Notes under the pieces: model-generated
Databases searched by the model: none
What the model saw: the letters and a program-made list of their open reading frames with translations, nothing else
What the model was told of the DNA's origin: nothing
DNA from: PFJX01 sp040757575
Lineage (GTDB): Bacteria > Pseudomonadota > Gammaproteobacteria > Burkholderiales > Thiobacillaceae
Assembly: GCA_040757575.1 (NCBI GenBank)
Contig: JBFLXA010000005.1
Coordinates: forward strand, 134,969-198,968
Direction of reading: 5' to 3'
Length of the DNA: 64,000 bases
Program-made: the position numbers and the translations under genes
Shown: positions 54,294 to 61,808 of the stretch, piece by piece
How positions within the stretch are numbered: position 1 is the first letter of the stretch
How the letters are laid out: the number at the start of each line of letters is the position of its first letter

Positions 54294-54345
54294 GACTATA
54301 GCAACGCGGTTCGTATAAAACAAATTCTGTTTCTATAGTCCGAAC
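54294..54345. promoter_or_regulatory. Dyad operator of the RES-Xre module
   Basis: GACTATAG (54294-54301) and CTATAGTC (54333-54340) are exact inverted copies, with GGTTCG (54309-54314) and CGAAC (54341-54345) also mirrored. The site lies directly before the antitoxin gene and next to the end of the TetR gene. Confidence 0.55.
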
Positions 54346-54356
54346 ATCGGGTGCCG

Positions 54357-54935
54357 TTACCGGGTCAGGGCCGCCACGATCCGCTCCAGGGCAGCGATGG
54401 CGGAGATGCTCGCCTCCGGGCCGGGGTCGTACTGGGCCCGGATGATGGCCCCGTCCACCGCCACGGCCAGGGCGCTGGCCAGGTCTGCCTTGTCTGCGCT
54501 ATCCGGCAACAGGGCAGCGATGGCGGAGGCCATGGCCGCCTTGTGGTTTCGGGCAATCTCCAGCACATCCGGCAGGTCGCCGCCCAGTTCCCCCACCGTG
54601 TTGATGAAGGCGCAGCCCCGGTAGTCCGGGTGGTTGAACCATTCCGCCAGGGTAGGGGCCAGGGCGCGGAGGGTGCCGCCATGCCGTTGCAGTGCGGTGC
54701 TAAACCAGTCCATCCAGCGTTGGTGCCGGTGTTCCAGGAAGGCCCGCACCAGGTCGTTCTTGCTGGGAAAGTGGCGGTAGAAGGTGAGCTTGGCCACGCC
54801 GGATTCGGCGATCACCCGGTCCACCCCCGTGGCGCGGATGCCGTCGCGATAGAACAGGTCATGGGCCGTCAGCAGGATGCGTTGCCGGGCGCCAGGGGGC
54901 GGTGGGGCTGAAGAGGAGGCGATGGATTTTGCCAT
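54357..54935 (-). CDS. TetR-family repressor
   Basis: The 192-residue protein has the N-terminal TetR helix-turn-helix (RILLTAHDLFYRDGIRATGVDRVIAESGVAKLTFYRHFPSKNDL, about 20-63) and a helical ligand domain. It faces the DUF1348 gene across two identical operators at 54945-54999, so it should repress that gene and itself. The ligand is unknown. Confidence 0.9.
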   Translation of the reverse strand: MAKSIASSSAPPPPGARQRILLTAHDLFYRDGIRATGVDRVIAESGVAKLTFYRHFPSKNDLVRAFLEHRHQRWMDWFSTALQRHGGTLRALAPTLAEWFNHPDYRGCAFINTVGELGGDLPDVLEIARNHKAAMASAIAALLPDSADKADLASALAVAVDGAIIRAQYDPGPEASISAIAALERIVAALTR

Positions 54936-54944
54936 GGCGGAGAT

Positions 54945-54999
54945 TGTAGACAGGTCTGTCTACATTGCGTAGGCTTGCGTGTAGACAGACCTGTCTACA
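54945..54999. promoter_or_regulatory. Twin 20-bp operators of the TetR repressor
   Basis: TGTAGACAG and CTGTCTACA flank a 2-base centre at 54945-54964, and again at 54980-54999. The two copies are 35 bases apart, with the centre GT in the first and AC in the second. They lie between the divergent TetR and DUF1348 genes. Confidence 0.85.
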
Positions 55000-55017
55000 T
55001 CCACCCAGGAGCCCGCC

Positions 55018-55485
55018 ATGGAAAACAAGCCCCCTTTGCCCCCCTTCGACCAGGACAGCGCCACCCGCAAGGTGCGTATGGCGGAAGATGCCTGGAATTC
55101 CCGGGACCCGGACCGGGTTGTGCTGGTCTACACGCCGGACACCCGCTGGCGCAACCGGGCGGAGTTCCCCGTGGGGCGGGAAGCGGTGCGCCAGTTCCTG
55201 CAACGCAAGTGGGCGCGGGAACTGGATTACCGGCTGATCAAGGAACTGTGGGCCTGGCAGGCCAACCGCATCGCCGTGCGCTTTGCCTACGAATGGCATG
55301 ACGATTCCGGCCAGTGGTATCGCTCCTACGGCAACGAGAACTGGGAGTTCAACGAACACGGCTTCATGCAGCGCCGCTTTGCCAGCATCAACGACCTGCC
55401 CATCCAGGCTGCCGAACGGAAATTTCATTGGTCCCTGGGCCCCAGGCCGGAGGACCATCCCGGCTTGAGCGACCTGGATTTGTAG
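55018..55485 (+). CDS. DUF1348 (SnoaL-like) protein
   Basis: The 155-residue protein has the DUF1348 (NTF2-like) pattern: RKVRMAEDAWNSRDPDRVVLVYTPDTRWRNRAEF, WARELDYRLIKELW, FAYEWHDDSGQWYRSYGNENWEF, and ends ERKFHWSLGPRP. These small proteins bind a hydrophobic ligand or hydrolyse small molecules, with unknown substrate. Control by the TetR repressor implies induction by a small compound, perhaps an aromatic or solvent. Confidence 0.85.
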   Translation: MENKPPLPPFDQDSATRKVRMAEDAWNSRDPDRVVLVYTPDTRWRNRAEFPVGREAVRQFLQRKWARELDYRLIKELWAWQANRIAVRFAYEWHDDSGQWYRSYGNENWEFNEHGFMQRRFASINDLPIQAAERKFHWSLGPRPEDHPGLSDLDL

Positions 55486-55530
55486 GCTGCCTGGGGCCCG
55501 CTCCTGCTCGTGACGGTCGTCTGAACACAA

Positions 55531-55581
55531 GGCTGTACCGGGGGGATTTCAGTCCGGCTGTACCCATCTCTGAATCCCCCG
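55531..55581. repeat. Direct and inverted repeats before the NAT gene
   Basis: GGCTGTACC occurs at 55531-55539 and 55556-55564. CGGGGGGATTTCAG (55539-55552) and CTGAATCCCCCG (55570-55581) form a near-perfect inverted pair with a 17-base loop. It lies about 45 bases before the NAT start. Role unknown. Confidence 0.4.
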
Positions 55582-55625
55582 TCGAGTAGACTGGGCCCAT
55601 CCTCCCGAGCCCCACCACCCTCTGC

Positions 55626-56393
55626 ATGCAAGCCGAAAACTTCTCCCTCTTGGATTATCTGGACCGTATCGGTTTTGACGGCGAAGCCCGTCCAGACCTG
55701 GCAACGGTCACCGCCCTGCTGCGTCACCAGCTACGCGCCGTACCCTTCGAGAACCTGGACGTGCGGGCCGGCAAACCCATCTCCCTGAAGCCCGAGGACA
55801 TCGTCGACAAGATCATCCACCGCCGCCGGGGCGGGTATTGCTATGAGGTGAACGGCCTGCTTGCCCTGGCCTTTACGGCCCTGGGGGTGGCATACCGGTT
55901 CGTGGGCTGCCGGCCCATGACCTACCCGGTGCGCCGGCCCCGTACCCACATGGCCCTGCTGGCCACCCTGGATGGAGAGGAATGGCTGTGCGATGCCGGT
56001 TTTGGCAGCTACGGCATGCGGGCCCCCATGCGGCTTTCCGAGGCCGGCGAAGTGCCCCAGGATGCCGACCTGTTCCAGCTTGCCCCCCTCAACGAGCGGG
56101 AATACCGCCTGCGGGCCTGGGTGGATGGCGCCTGGGCGGACCAGTACTGCTTCGACCTGGGCCACCAGGAATGGGTGGATTTCCTGCCCGCCAACTGGCT
56201 CAACTCCACCCACCCGGAAACCCTGTTCACCCAACATCGGGTGGTCACCCGGCACACGCCGGAGGGGCGCTACATCCTGTTCGATGAGCGCCTGAAGCTT
56301 ATCGGCCCCCAAGGCACCGAGGTGCGGGAACTGACGCCGGAAGAAGTGCCGGCGGTATTGCAGAGCTATTTTGACCTGGTGGTGGCGGCTTGA
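55626..56393 (+). CDS. nat: Arylamine N-acetyltransferase
   Basis: The 255-residue protein has the NAT catalytic triad: Cys72 in RRGGYCYE, His108 in RTHMAL and Asp123 in LCDAGFG. It transfers acetyl from acetyl-CoA to arylamines or hydrazines. The N-terminal VPFENLD is also conserved. The length is slightly shorter than the common ~280 residues but complete. It stands alone, with unexplained repeats just upstream. Confidence 0.93.
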   Translation: MQAENFSLLDYLDRIGFDGEARPDLATVTALLRHQLRAVPFENLDVRAGKPISLKPEDIVDKIIHRRRGGYCYEVNGLLALAFTALGVAYRFVGCRPMTYPVRRPRTHMALLATLDGEEWLCDAGFGSYGMRAPMRLSEAGEVPQDADLFQLAPLNEREYRLRAWVDGAWADQYCFDLGHQEWVDFLPANWLNSTHPETLFTQHRVVTRHTPEGRYILFDERLKLIGPQGTEVRELTPEEVPAVLQSYFDLVVAA

Positions 56394-56483
56394 TGTTTCA
56401 TGTCCTTCTTCGGGCACTTTTTGAGGCCCAAACAGGTCTTTGTGGCACGCTATGCTGAAACGTCGAACATTCAGGAGCTGACC

Positions 56484-56765
56484 ATGACTTTTTCCATTCA
56501 GGTAGAGAACATCAAGTGCGGTGGGTGTGCCAACACCATCCGCAAGCGGCTCACCCAGTTGCCAGGGGTGGGGAACGTGGTAGTGGATATCGAACAGGGG
56601 GTTGTGGAGGTGGAGGCCGATGCCGGTATGCGGGATGCAGTAGCGGAATCCCTGCTCCACGCCGGTTATCCGGAAAGCGGCAGTGCTTCGGGCATTGCGT
56701 CAATCAAGGCCAAGGCCACCTCTTTCGTGAGCTGTGCCATCGGTCGGATGAGCGACAAGGAGTAA
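56484..56765 (+). CDS. Heavy-metal-associated domain protein (CopZ-like)
   Basis: ATG 56484 has CAGGAG seven bases ahead; a longer upstream start looks spurious. The 93-residue protein has a single HMA domain with CGGC (residues 12-15), and a ~25-residue extra tail. It probably carries copper or another soft metal in the cytoplasm. No P-type ATPase is next to it. The motif CGGC, rather than GMTCxxC, is seen in a subset of HMA proteins. Confidence 0.8.
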   Translation: MTFSIQVENIKCGGCANTIRKRLTQLPGVGNVVVDIEQGVVEVEADAGMRDAVAESLLHAGYPESGSASGIASIKAKATSFVSCAIGRMSDKE

Positions 56766-56776
56766 GCCCGCCCGGC

Positions 56777-57367
56777 TCAGGCCAGCCCCGGGCAGGGGCT
56801 GCCGAACACCTTGCAGAATAGGCGCATGAGGTCCGGGTCGTGCTTCCTGCCCGTTTCCTGGAGCAGCACCCCCAAGGCTTCTTCGTGGCTGCGGGCTCGG
56901 TGGTAGGCACGGGTCTCGATCATGGCGTCGTAGCTGTCGGCAATGCCGATGATGCGGGAGTACAGGGGGATGTTGTTGCCCGCCAGACGATGGGGGTAGC
57001 CCTGGCCGTTGAAATGCTCGTGGTGGTGGCGGACTGCCGCCGCCACTTCCTCGGCGCCGTCGATTTCGGTGGCCAGCATGATCTCTGCACCGATGGTGCA
57101 ATGACGCTCGATCAGTTCCTTCTCCTGCTGGTCAAGCCGGCCGGGCTTCATGAGCACGTTGTCCGGTACCCCCAGCTTGCCGATGTCGTGGAAACTGGCC
57201 GAAATTGCCAGATATTCCAGTTCCCGACTGCTCAGGCCACAGGCCTGGCCAAGCCGCAGGGCCAGAGTACTCACCCGGTCTGAATGGGAGCGGGTTTGCA
57301 AATCCCGGTAGTTCAGGGCCAGGGTGAGGGCGCGGGTGAATTTCTTGAGTCCTGGAATGCCGGGCAT
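56777..57367 (-). CDS. HD-GYP domain phosphohydrolase
   Basis: I set the start at the ATG 57367; no strong ribosome site is seen. The 196-residue protein is essentially one HD-GYP domain: TRSHSDRVSTLALRLG, the HD pair in FHDIGKLGVPDNVLMKPG, HHHEHFNGQGYP (GYP motif) and DSYDAM. Such proteins break down cyclic di-GMP, or act as regulators if inactive. No sensor domain is attached. Confidence 0.85.
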   Translation of the reverse strand: MPGIPGLKKFTRALTLALNYRDLQTRSHSDRVSTLALRLGQACGLSSRELEYLAISASFHDIGKLGVPDNVLMKPGRLDQQEKELIERHCTIGAEIMLATEIDGAEEVAAAVRHHHEHFNGQGYPHRLAGNNIPLYSRIIGIADSYDAMIETRAYHRARSHEEALGVLLQETGRKHDPDLMRLFCKVFGSPCPGLA

Positions 57368-57511
57368 GGAAGGGCGACAAGGAAAAGCGGATGATGCCGC
57401 GATAGTACCGGATGCTCGGGGTTGCAAGGGTACAGCCCGTTTGCAGGCATTTTGTGAAACCTGGGCCACCGGTGTGTCGTTCCCCAAAACCATGGAAACC
57501 TGGAGGTATTT

Positions 57512-58309
57512 ATGCAAAGCCTAAAACTCTCCGCCAGCGGCCCGGACGTCGTGCGCCTGCAAAAGCAACTGCAAAAGCGCGGCTTTTCCCCGGGCAACAT
57601 CGACGGTGATTTCGGCCCCGGCACCGAAGCGGCAGTGCGGGCGTTCCAGCACAGCGAAGGATTGCTGGTGGACGGTGTGGCAGGTCACCGTACCCTGACT
57701 GCGCTGGGCTTGACTGACGAGGCCCCGCCTTCTGTGCTGGCTGCCGTCACCACCCAGACGGTATCCCGCATGTTCCCCTTTACCCCCATCGGCAACATCA
57801 AGGCCAACCTACCCCCCATGCTGGCGGGGCTGGAGGCCTTTGCCCTCACCGACCGCTACATGGTGCTGACGGCCCTGGCCACAATCCGTGCCGAAACGGA
57901 AAGCTTTGAACCCGTTGCAGAAGGCCGTTCCATCTACAACACCTCCCCCAACGGCCACCCCTTCGACCTGTACGACCGGCGCCGGGACCTGGGAAACCGC
58001 CGGGCCCCGGATGGCGAACGCTACCGGGGCCGGGGCTATGTGCAGCTCACGGGCCGGGACAACTACGCCCGTTACGGCCGGCAACTGGGCATCCGCCTGC
58101 TGGAGAACCCGGAACTGGCCAGCGAACCCGGCAACGCCGGTCGCATCCTGGCCGCCTTCCTCAAGGACAAGGAACACATCATCAAGACCGCCCTGGTGGA
58201 AGATGACCTGCGGGCAGCCCGACGGGCCGTAAACGGTGGCAGCCACGGCTTGGATCGTTTCACCGATGCCTATCGGCGAGGCCTGGCATTGATTCCGGCA
58301 GGGGGCTGA
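57512..58309 (+). CDS. Peptidoglycan-binding, GH19-like lytic enzyme
   Basis: The first ~65 residues form a PG_binding_1 domain (GPDVVRLQKQLQKRGFSPGNIDGDFGPGTEAAVRAFQ). The rest is a chitinase/lysozyme-like (GH19) domain with RAETESFEP supplying the catalytic Glu and a GRGYVQLTGRDNYARYG motif. No signal peptide is visible, which is more like a phage or tailocin endolysin or a secreted toxin than a housekeeping hydrolase. No phage genes flank it. Confidence 0.75.
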   Translation: MQSLKLSASGPDVVRLQKQLQKRGFSPGNIDGDFGPGTEAAVRAFQHSEGLLVDGVAGHRTLTALGLTDEAPPSVLAAVTTQTVSRMFPFTPIGNIKANLPPMLAGLEAFALTDRYMVLTALATIRAETESFEPVAEGRSIYNTSPNGHPFDLYDRRRDLGNRRAPDGERYRGRGYVQLTGRDNYARYGRQLGIRLLENPELASEPGNAGRILAAFLKDKEHIIKTALVEDDLRAARRAVNGGSHGLDRFTDAYRRGLALIPAGG

Positions 58310-58328
58310 AGTCCAGGGGTCGATTGAT

Positions 58329-58571
58329 TTAAAGATGATCTGGACCAAACCGCCCATGCCGTGCGGCATGGGCGATGCTGCCCCGGTCCAGGCCCAGGTC
58401 CAGGAGTTCCCGTTCATCCAGGGCCCGCAGTTCCGCTTCGGCTCCCAGGCCTGCGGCCAAGGTATGAAGCCGTCCCAGTTGGCGGGCCACCCAGCGCCGC
58501 AACAGGCGGGCACGTAATGCTTCTGACCGGCATGCCAGCCGGCCCGTGTCTGTCAGAGGCTGATTTTCCAT
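58329..58571 (-). CDS. DUF1127-like small protein
   Basis: The 80-residue protein ends in ALDERELLDLGLDRGSIAHAARHGRFG, close to the DUF1127 signature of a short basic helix pair. An exact 10-bp hairpin (58351-58374) lies in its 3' part. DUF1127 proteins are small regulators linked to phosphate, carbon or RNA turnover in other bacteria; this one has an unusually long N terminus. No partner gene is next to it. Confidence 0.5.
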   Translation of the reverse strand: MENQPLTDTGRLACRSEALRARLLRRWVARQLGRLHTLAAGLGAEAELRALDERELLDLGLDRGSIAHAARHGRFGPDHL

Positions 58572-58637
58572 GTCCCGCTCCCGGCAATGCTTTCCATCAT
58601 GCTAGGCGGGGCGGGGGTACAAATACAGTGGCAATGA

Positions 58638-58658
58638 TGTACTGATTGATTCAGTACA
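58638..58658. promoter_or_regulatory. Operator palindrome upstream of the MocR gene
   Basis: TGTACTGA (58638-58645) and TCAGTACA (58651-58658) are exact inverted copies around a 5-base centre, 112 bases before the GTG of the MocR-type regulator. GTAC-bearing repeats also occur nearby, as is common for MocR autoregulation. Confidence 0.6.
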
Positions 58659-58770
58659 GTATGGTGCTAGCCTGAGCTGTACCGGTATGTTCCAGGGCTG
58701 TCTGTATCGCAGATGGTGCGGGGGAGCACCCTAGACTGTCTGTTACCAGCCATGATCAGGGAGTAGCGCT

Positions 58771-60177
58771 GTGAATCTGTACGAGACCCTCGCCACCCAA
58801 TTGAAGGACCGCATCCGCCAGGGGGTTTATCCCCCCGGTGAGCGGGTGCCTTCCGTGCGCCGCCTTTCGGTGCAGCATCGGGTGAGCCCGGCCACGGTGG
58901 TGGCGGCCTACAGGTTGCTGGAAAGCCATGGCTGGCTGGAGGCCCGGCCCCAGTCCGGCTTTTTTGCCCGCCAGCCGGAGGTGGCCACGCCGCCGGCCCG
59001 GGCCACGGCGGCGGGGGAGGGGCCCTGTGCGGTGAACGTGACGGAACTGGCCGTGCGCCTGTCCCGCAATACCCAGCGCCTGGATCTGGTCTCCCTGGGG
59101 GCGGCGGTGCCCCACCCGGATTTCCTGCCCCTGAAGGATTTGCGCGCGTCCCTCAACCGTTGCCTGCGGGGGACGGTGGACGTGGGCAGCCGCTACAGCT
59201 TTCCGCCGGGGGAGGAGGCCCTGCGGCTGCGCATTGCCCGCCGGGCGGCGGAGAGCGGCTGCGCCTTCGGTCCCGACGACATCGTCATCACCGATGGCTG
59301 CCAGGAGGCCCTGAACCTGGCCCTGCGGGCGGTGGCCCAGGCGGGGGATATCATCGCCATCGAAAGCCCGGCCTTCTTCGGCACCCTCCAGGCCATTGAA
59401 TCCCTGGGCATGCAGGCCCTGGAAATCCCCAGCGATCCGGATACGGGCATCAGCCTGGAGGCTTTGACCCTGGCCCTGGAACGCTGGCCCGTGAAGGCCG
59501 TGGCAGTGGTGACCAATTTCAGCAACCCCACCGGCAGCCTCATGCCCGACGCACACAAATCTCGCCTGGTGAAGCTGCTGGCGGCCCGGGGCATTCCCCT
59601 CATCGAGGACGACATCTATGCCGACCTGGCCCACGGCCGGGAGCGGCCCCGGGCCGCCAAGGCCTACGATGCCGAGGGGCTTGTGCTGTATTGCGCCTCC
59701 TTCTCCAAGACCATCGCCCCGGGCTACCGGGTGGGCTGGATCGTGCCCGGCCGCTGGCGCAGGCAGGTGGAACACCTGAAATACGTGGGCACCATGGCTA
59801 CCGCCACCCTGCCCCAGCTGGCGGTGGCCGACTACCTGGCGGACAGCCGTTATGAACGCCATCTGGTGCGGGTGCGGCGGGCCTACGCCGACAACCTGGC
59901 CCGGCTCCAGGCGGGCATCGAGCGTTATTTTCCTCCGGGCACCCGGACTTCCCGGCCCCAGGGGGGCTTTGTGCTGTGGGTGGAACTGCCCGAAGGACGG
60001 GATTCCATGGCCCTGTATGAAAAGGCCTTGGCCGCCGGCATCAGCTTCACCCCGGGCCGGTTGTTCTCGCCCCAGGACAAGTACGGCAACGGCCTGCGCC
60101 TGGCGGCAGCCTTGCCCTGGAGCGCCCGGGTTGAAGGAGCCCTGGCAGAGTTGGGGCGGTTGGCAGGGAGGTTCTGA
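58771..60177 (+). CDS. MocR-family regulator (GntR HTH fused to aminotransferase)
   Basis: The start is GTG 58771. The N-terminal ~75 residues are a GntR winged helix-turn-helix (LKDRIRQGVYPPGERVPSVRRLSVQHRVSPATVVAAYRLLE). The rest is a class I aminotransferase fold with a PLP Lys in SFSKTIAPGYRVGW and NPTG. The 468-residue layout is the MocR type, which uses PLP and an effector to switch on metabolic genes. Neither neighbour is a clear target. Confidence 0.92.
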   Translation: MNLYETLATQLKDRIRQGVYPPGERVPSVRRLSVQHRVSPATVVAAYRLLESHGWLEARPQSGFFARQPEVATPPARATAAGEGPCAVNVTELAVRLSRNTQRLDLVSLGAAVPHPDFLPLKDLRASLNRCLRGTVDVGSRYSFPPGEEALRLRIARRAAESGCAFGPDDIVITDGCQEALNLALRAVAQAGDIIAIESPAFFGTLQAIESLGMQALEIPSDPDTGISLEALTLALERWPVKAVAVVTNFSNPTGSLMPDAHKSRLVKLLAARGIPLIEDDIYADLAHGRERPRAAKAYDAEGLVLYCASFSKTIAPGYRVGWIVPGRWRRQVEHLKYVGTMATATLPQLAVADYLADSRYERHLVRVRRAYADNLARLQAGIERYFPPGTRTSRPQGGFVLWVELPEGRDSMALYEKALAAGISFTPGRLFSPQDKYGNGLRLAAALPWSARVEGALAELGRLAGRF

Positions 60178-60208
60178 GGATAAATGGGGCGCTGATCCTC
60201 AGCCCGCA

Positions 60209-61060
60209 TCACTGATACAGCAGCTCCGCCCAGCGTTTCTCGTCCAGCAGCTGTTGCCTGGCCGCCTGCCAGGTTTCTGCTGTGCCGGCGGCCTGGGCCA
60301 TGATGGCATCGAGCTTGTCCGCAATTTTCTCCATGCCCGCCAGGTAGACGTGGGTCTTGGGGTCCTGGATCAGCTGCCATATCTCGCTAGCGTGGGCTTC
60401 CACGCCCTGGCCCAGGGCATCACCCTCGTCGCTGAGCAGCCCTTTGCTGACGGATTGGATGGCCAGGAAGGTGGCTTGATCGTAGTAGTTTGCCAGGTCG
60501 GCGTTCTGGTCATTCATATAGAGCATGTCGGTGCCGGAGCGGGCGCCGTAGAAAAGGCGCACCTTGCCCTGCCAGTTCTGCTCCGTCTCGTAGACTCGGC
60601 GCAGGAAGGCGCGGAAGGGTGCAATGCCCGTGCCGGTGCCCAGCATGAGCAGGTTGCTGGACTTGTCTGCGGGCACCATGAATGTGCTGCGGTGGGGGCC
60701 GGTGATGCTTATCTCCTGGCCCGGCCGGGCGTCGCACAGGTAGTTGGAGGCCACACCCGGGTATTCCTCTCCGGATACATCGTCTATGTAAAAACACCGC
60801 CGTACCAGGATTTCCAGTTCGCAGCCGCCATCCGTAGCCCGGGAAGAGGCGATGGTGTAGTAGCGGTGGTGGTGCTTGTTGCCGAACGCATGGGGGCCGG
60901 GCACCAGCACGCCGATGTTCTGGCCTTCCGGGAAATAATAGGCGGGTTCGTTCAGATGCAGCATGATCTGCCGCACCTCGGCGGCGTTCTCTGGCGTGAT
61001 GCGTGTGGAGGAGGCGATGGAAGCCTGGAAAGTGTTGGCGATGTCGGACGTCTGGGGCAT
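60209..61060 (-). CDS. fpr: Plant-type ferredoxin-NADP reductase
   Basis: The 283-residue protein has the FAD-binding motif RYYTIASS, the NADP motifs LMLGTGTGIAPFRAFL and VYLAGMEKI, and a C-terminal WAELLYQ. It moves electrons between NADPH and ferredoxin or flavodoxin in the cytoplasm. The length and motifs fit the plastid-type group, rather than the short bacterial Fpr group. It stands alone next to the MocR gene, which faces it. Confidence 0.9.
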   Translation of the reverse strand: MPQTSDIANTFQASIASSTRITPENAAEVRQIMLHLNEPAYYFPEGQNIGVLVPGPHAFGNKHHHRYYTIASSRATDGGCELEILVRRCFYIDDVSGEEYPGVASNYLCDARPGQEISITGPHRSTFMVPADKSSNLLMLGTGTGIAPFRAFLRRVYETEQNWQGKVRLFYGARSGTDMLYMNDQNADLANYYDQATFLAIQSVSKGLLSDEGDALGQGVEAHASEIWQLIQDPKTHVYLAGMEKIADKLDAIMAQAAGTAETWQAARQQLLDEKRWAELLYQ

Positions 61061-61190
61061 GGTCGAGATCCTGTGGAGTGGCAGCAGCCGGTAGGAAGGG
61101 TCTGGGGTTCAGGCGACAAACATATCCGATTATCTCCTGGCAATCTTGCCGATCATCAGCAATATTGATGAATGCACTGTATTGATTATT

Positions 61191-61808
61191 TCAATGCTTA
61201 TGGGTTGCAGCAGGTAAGCCTTGCCAGCGTCGGTGTTGTCCATACGAGGTGACGGATCGCTCGATGCCCAGGAAGACCAATCCGCCCAGGCAGCCGGCCA
61301 CATGGGCCTCCGGCACGGTCGGCCAGAAGGTCTGGACGAGCAGGGAGCCCTGTGCCAGGGATTCGGTGGCCAATTTTGCGATCAGTCCTGTTGCTACCAG
61401 CGGGATGACGGGATGTCGGTGTGCTTCCCACAGGTCGTGCAATGCAAGGACGAACAGGGTGTTCAACACGCCTGACAGTCCGCAGTACCGTTCCAGTTCG
61501 GGCAGCCACCACCAAAGGGCGACGCCGACGCCGATCATGCCTGACAGGATGGCCAGGGCCAGACGCCTGCGGCCATGCATCTCAATGACGGAGCCGATGA
61601 GGGCCAGGGCGGCGATGTCCCACAGGGCATGTTCGGCGTCGCTGTGGACCAGGTGGCCGGTGACCAGGCGCCACCATTCTCCCTGGGCGATGGCGGCCCG
61701 GTCGTAGACCAGGGCCGGCGGGGCCGGGCCCAGGGCCAGCCACAGCCCCGTGGCGGTCACCACCGCCAGCCCGGTGAGCCAGGGCAGGGTTGCTTTTGCC
61801 CGGTTCAT
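61191..61808 (-). CDS. rrtA: Rhombosortase (rhomboid-like processing protease)
   Basis: The 205-residue protein is a short rhomboid-type protease with about six membrane segments. It has GHLVHSDAEHALWD, the catalytic Ser in CGLSGVLN (Ser112) and the catalytic His in EAHVAG (His169), the rhombosortase pattern. It starts overlapping the stop of the VIT/vWA gene (ATGA). It should cleave the GlyGly-CTERM tail of that protein and attach or release it at the cell surface. Confidence 0.85.
   Translation of the reverse strand: MNRAKATLPWLTGLAVVTATGLWLALGPAPPALVYDRAAIAQGEWWRLVTGHLVHSDAEHALWDIAALALIGSVIEMHGRRRLALAILSGMIGVGVALWWWLPELERYCGLSGVLNTLFVLALHDLWEAHRHPVIPLVATGLIAKLATESLAQGSLLVQTFWPTVPEAHVAGCLGGLVFLGIERSVTSYGQHRRWQGLPAATHKH

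Noticed and set aside
58351..58374. A 10-bp hairpin in the DUF1127-like gene as a terminator
   Set aside because: It lies in coding sequence, without a T-tract on either side.
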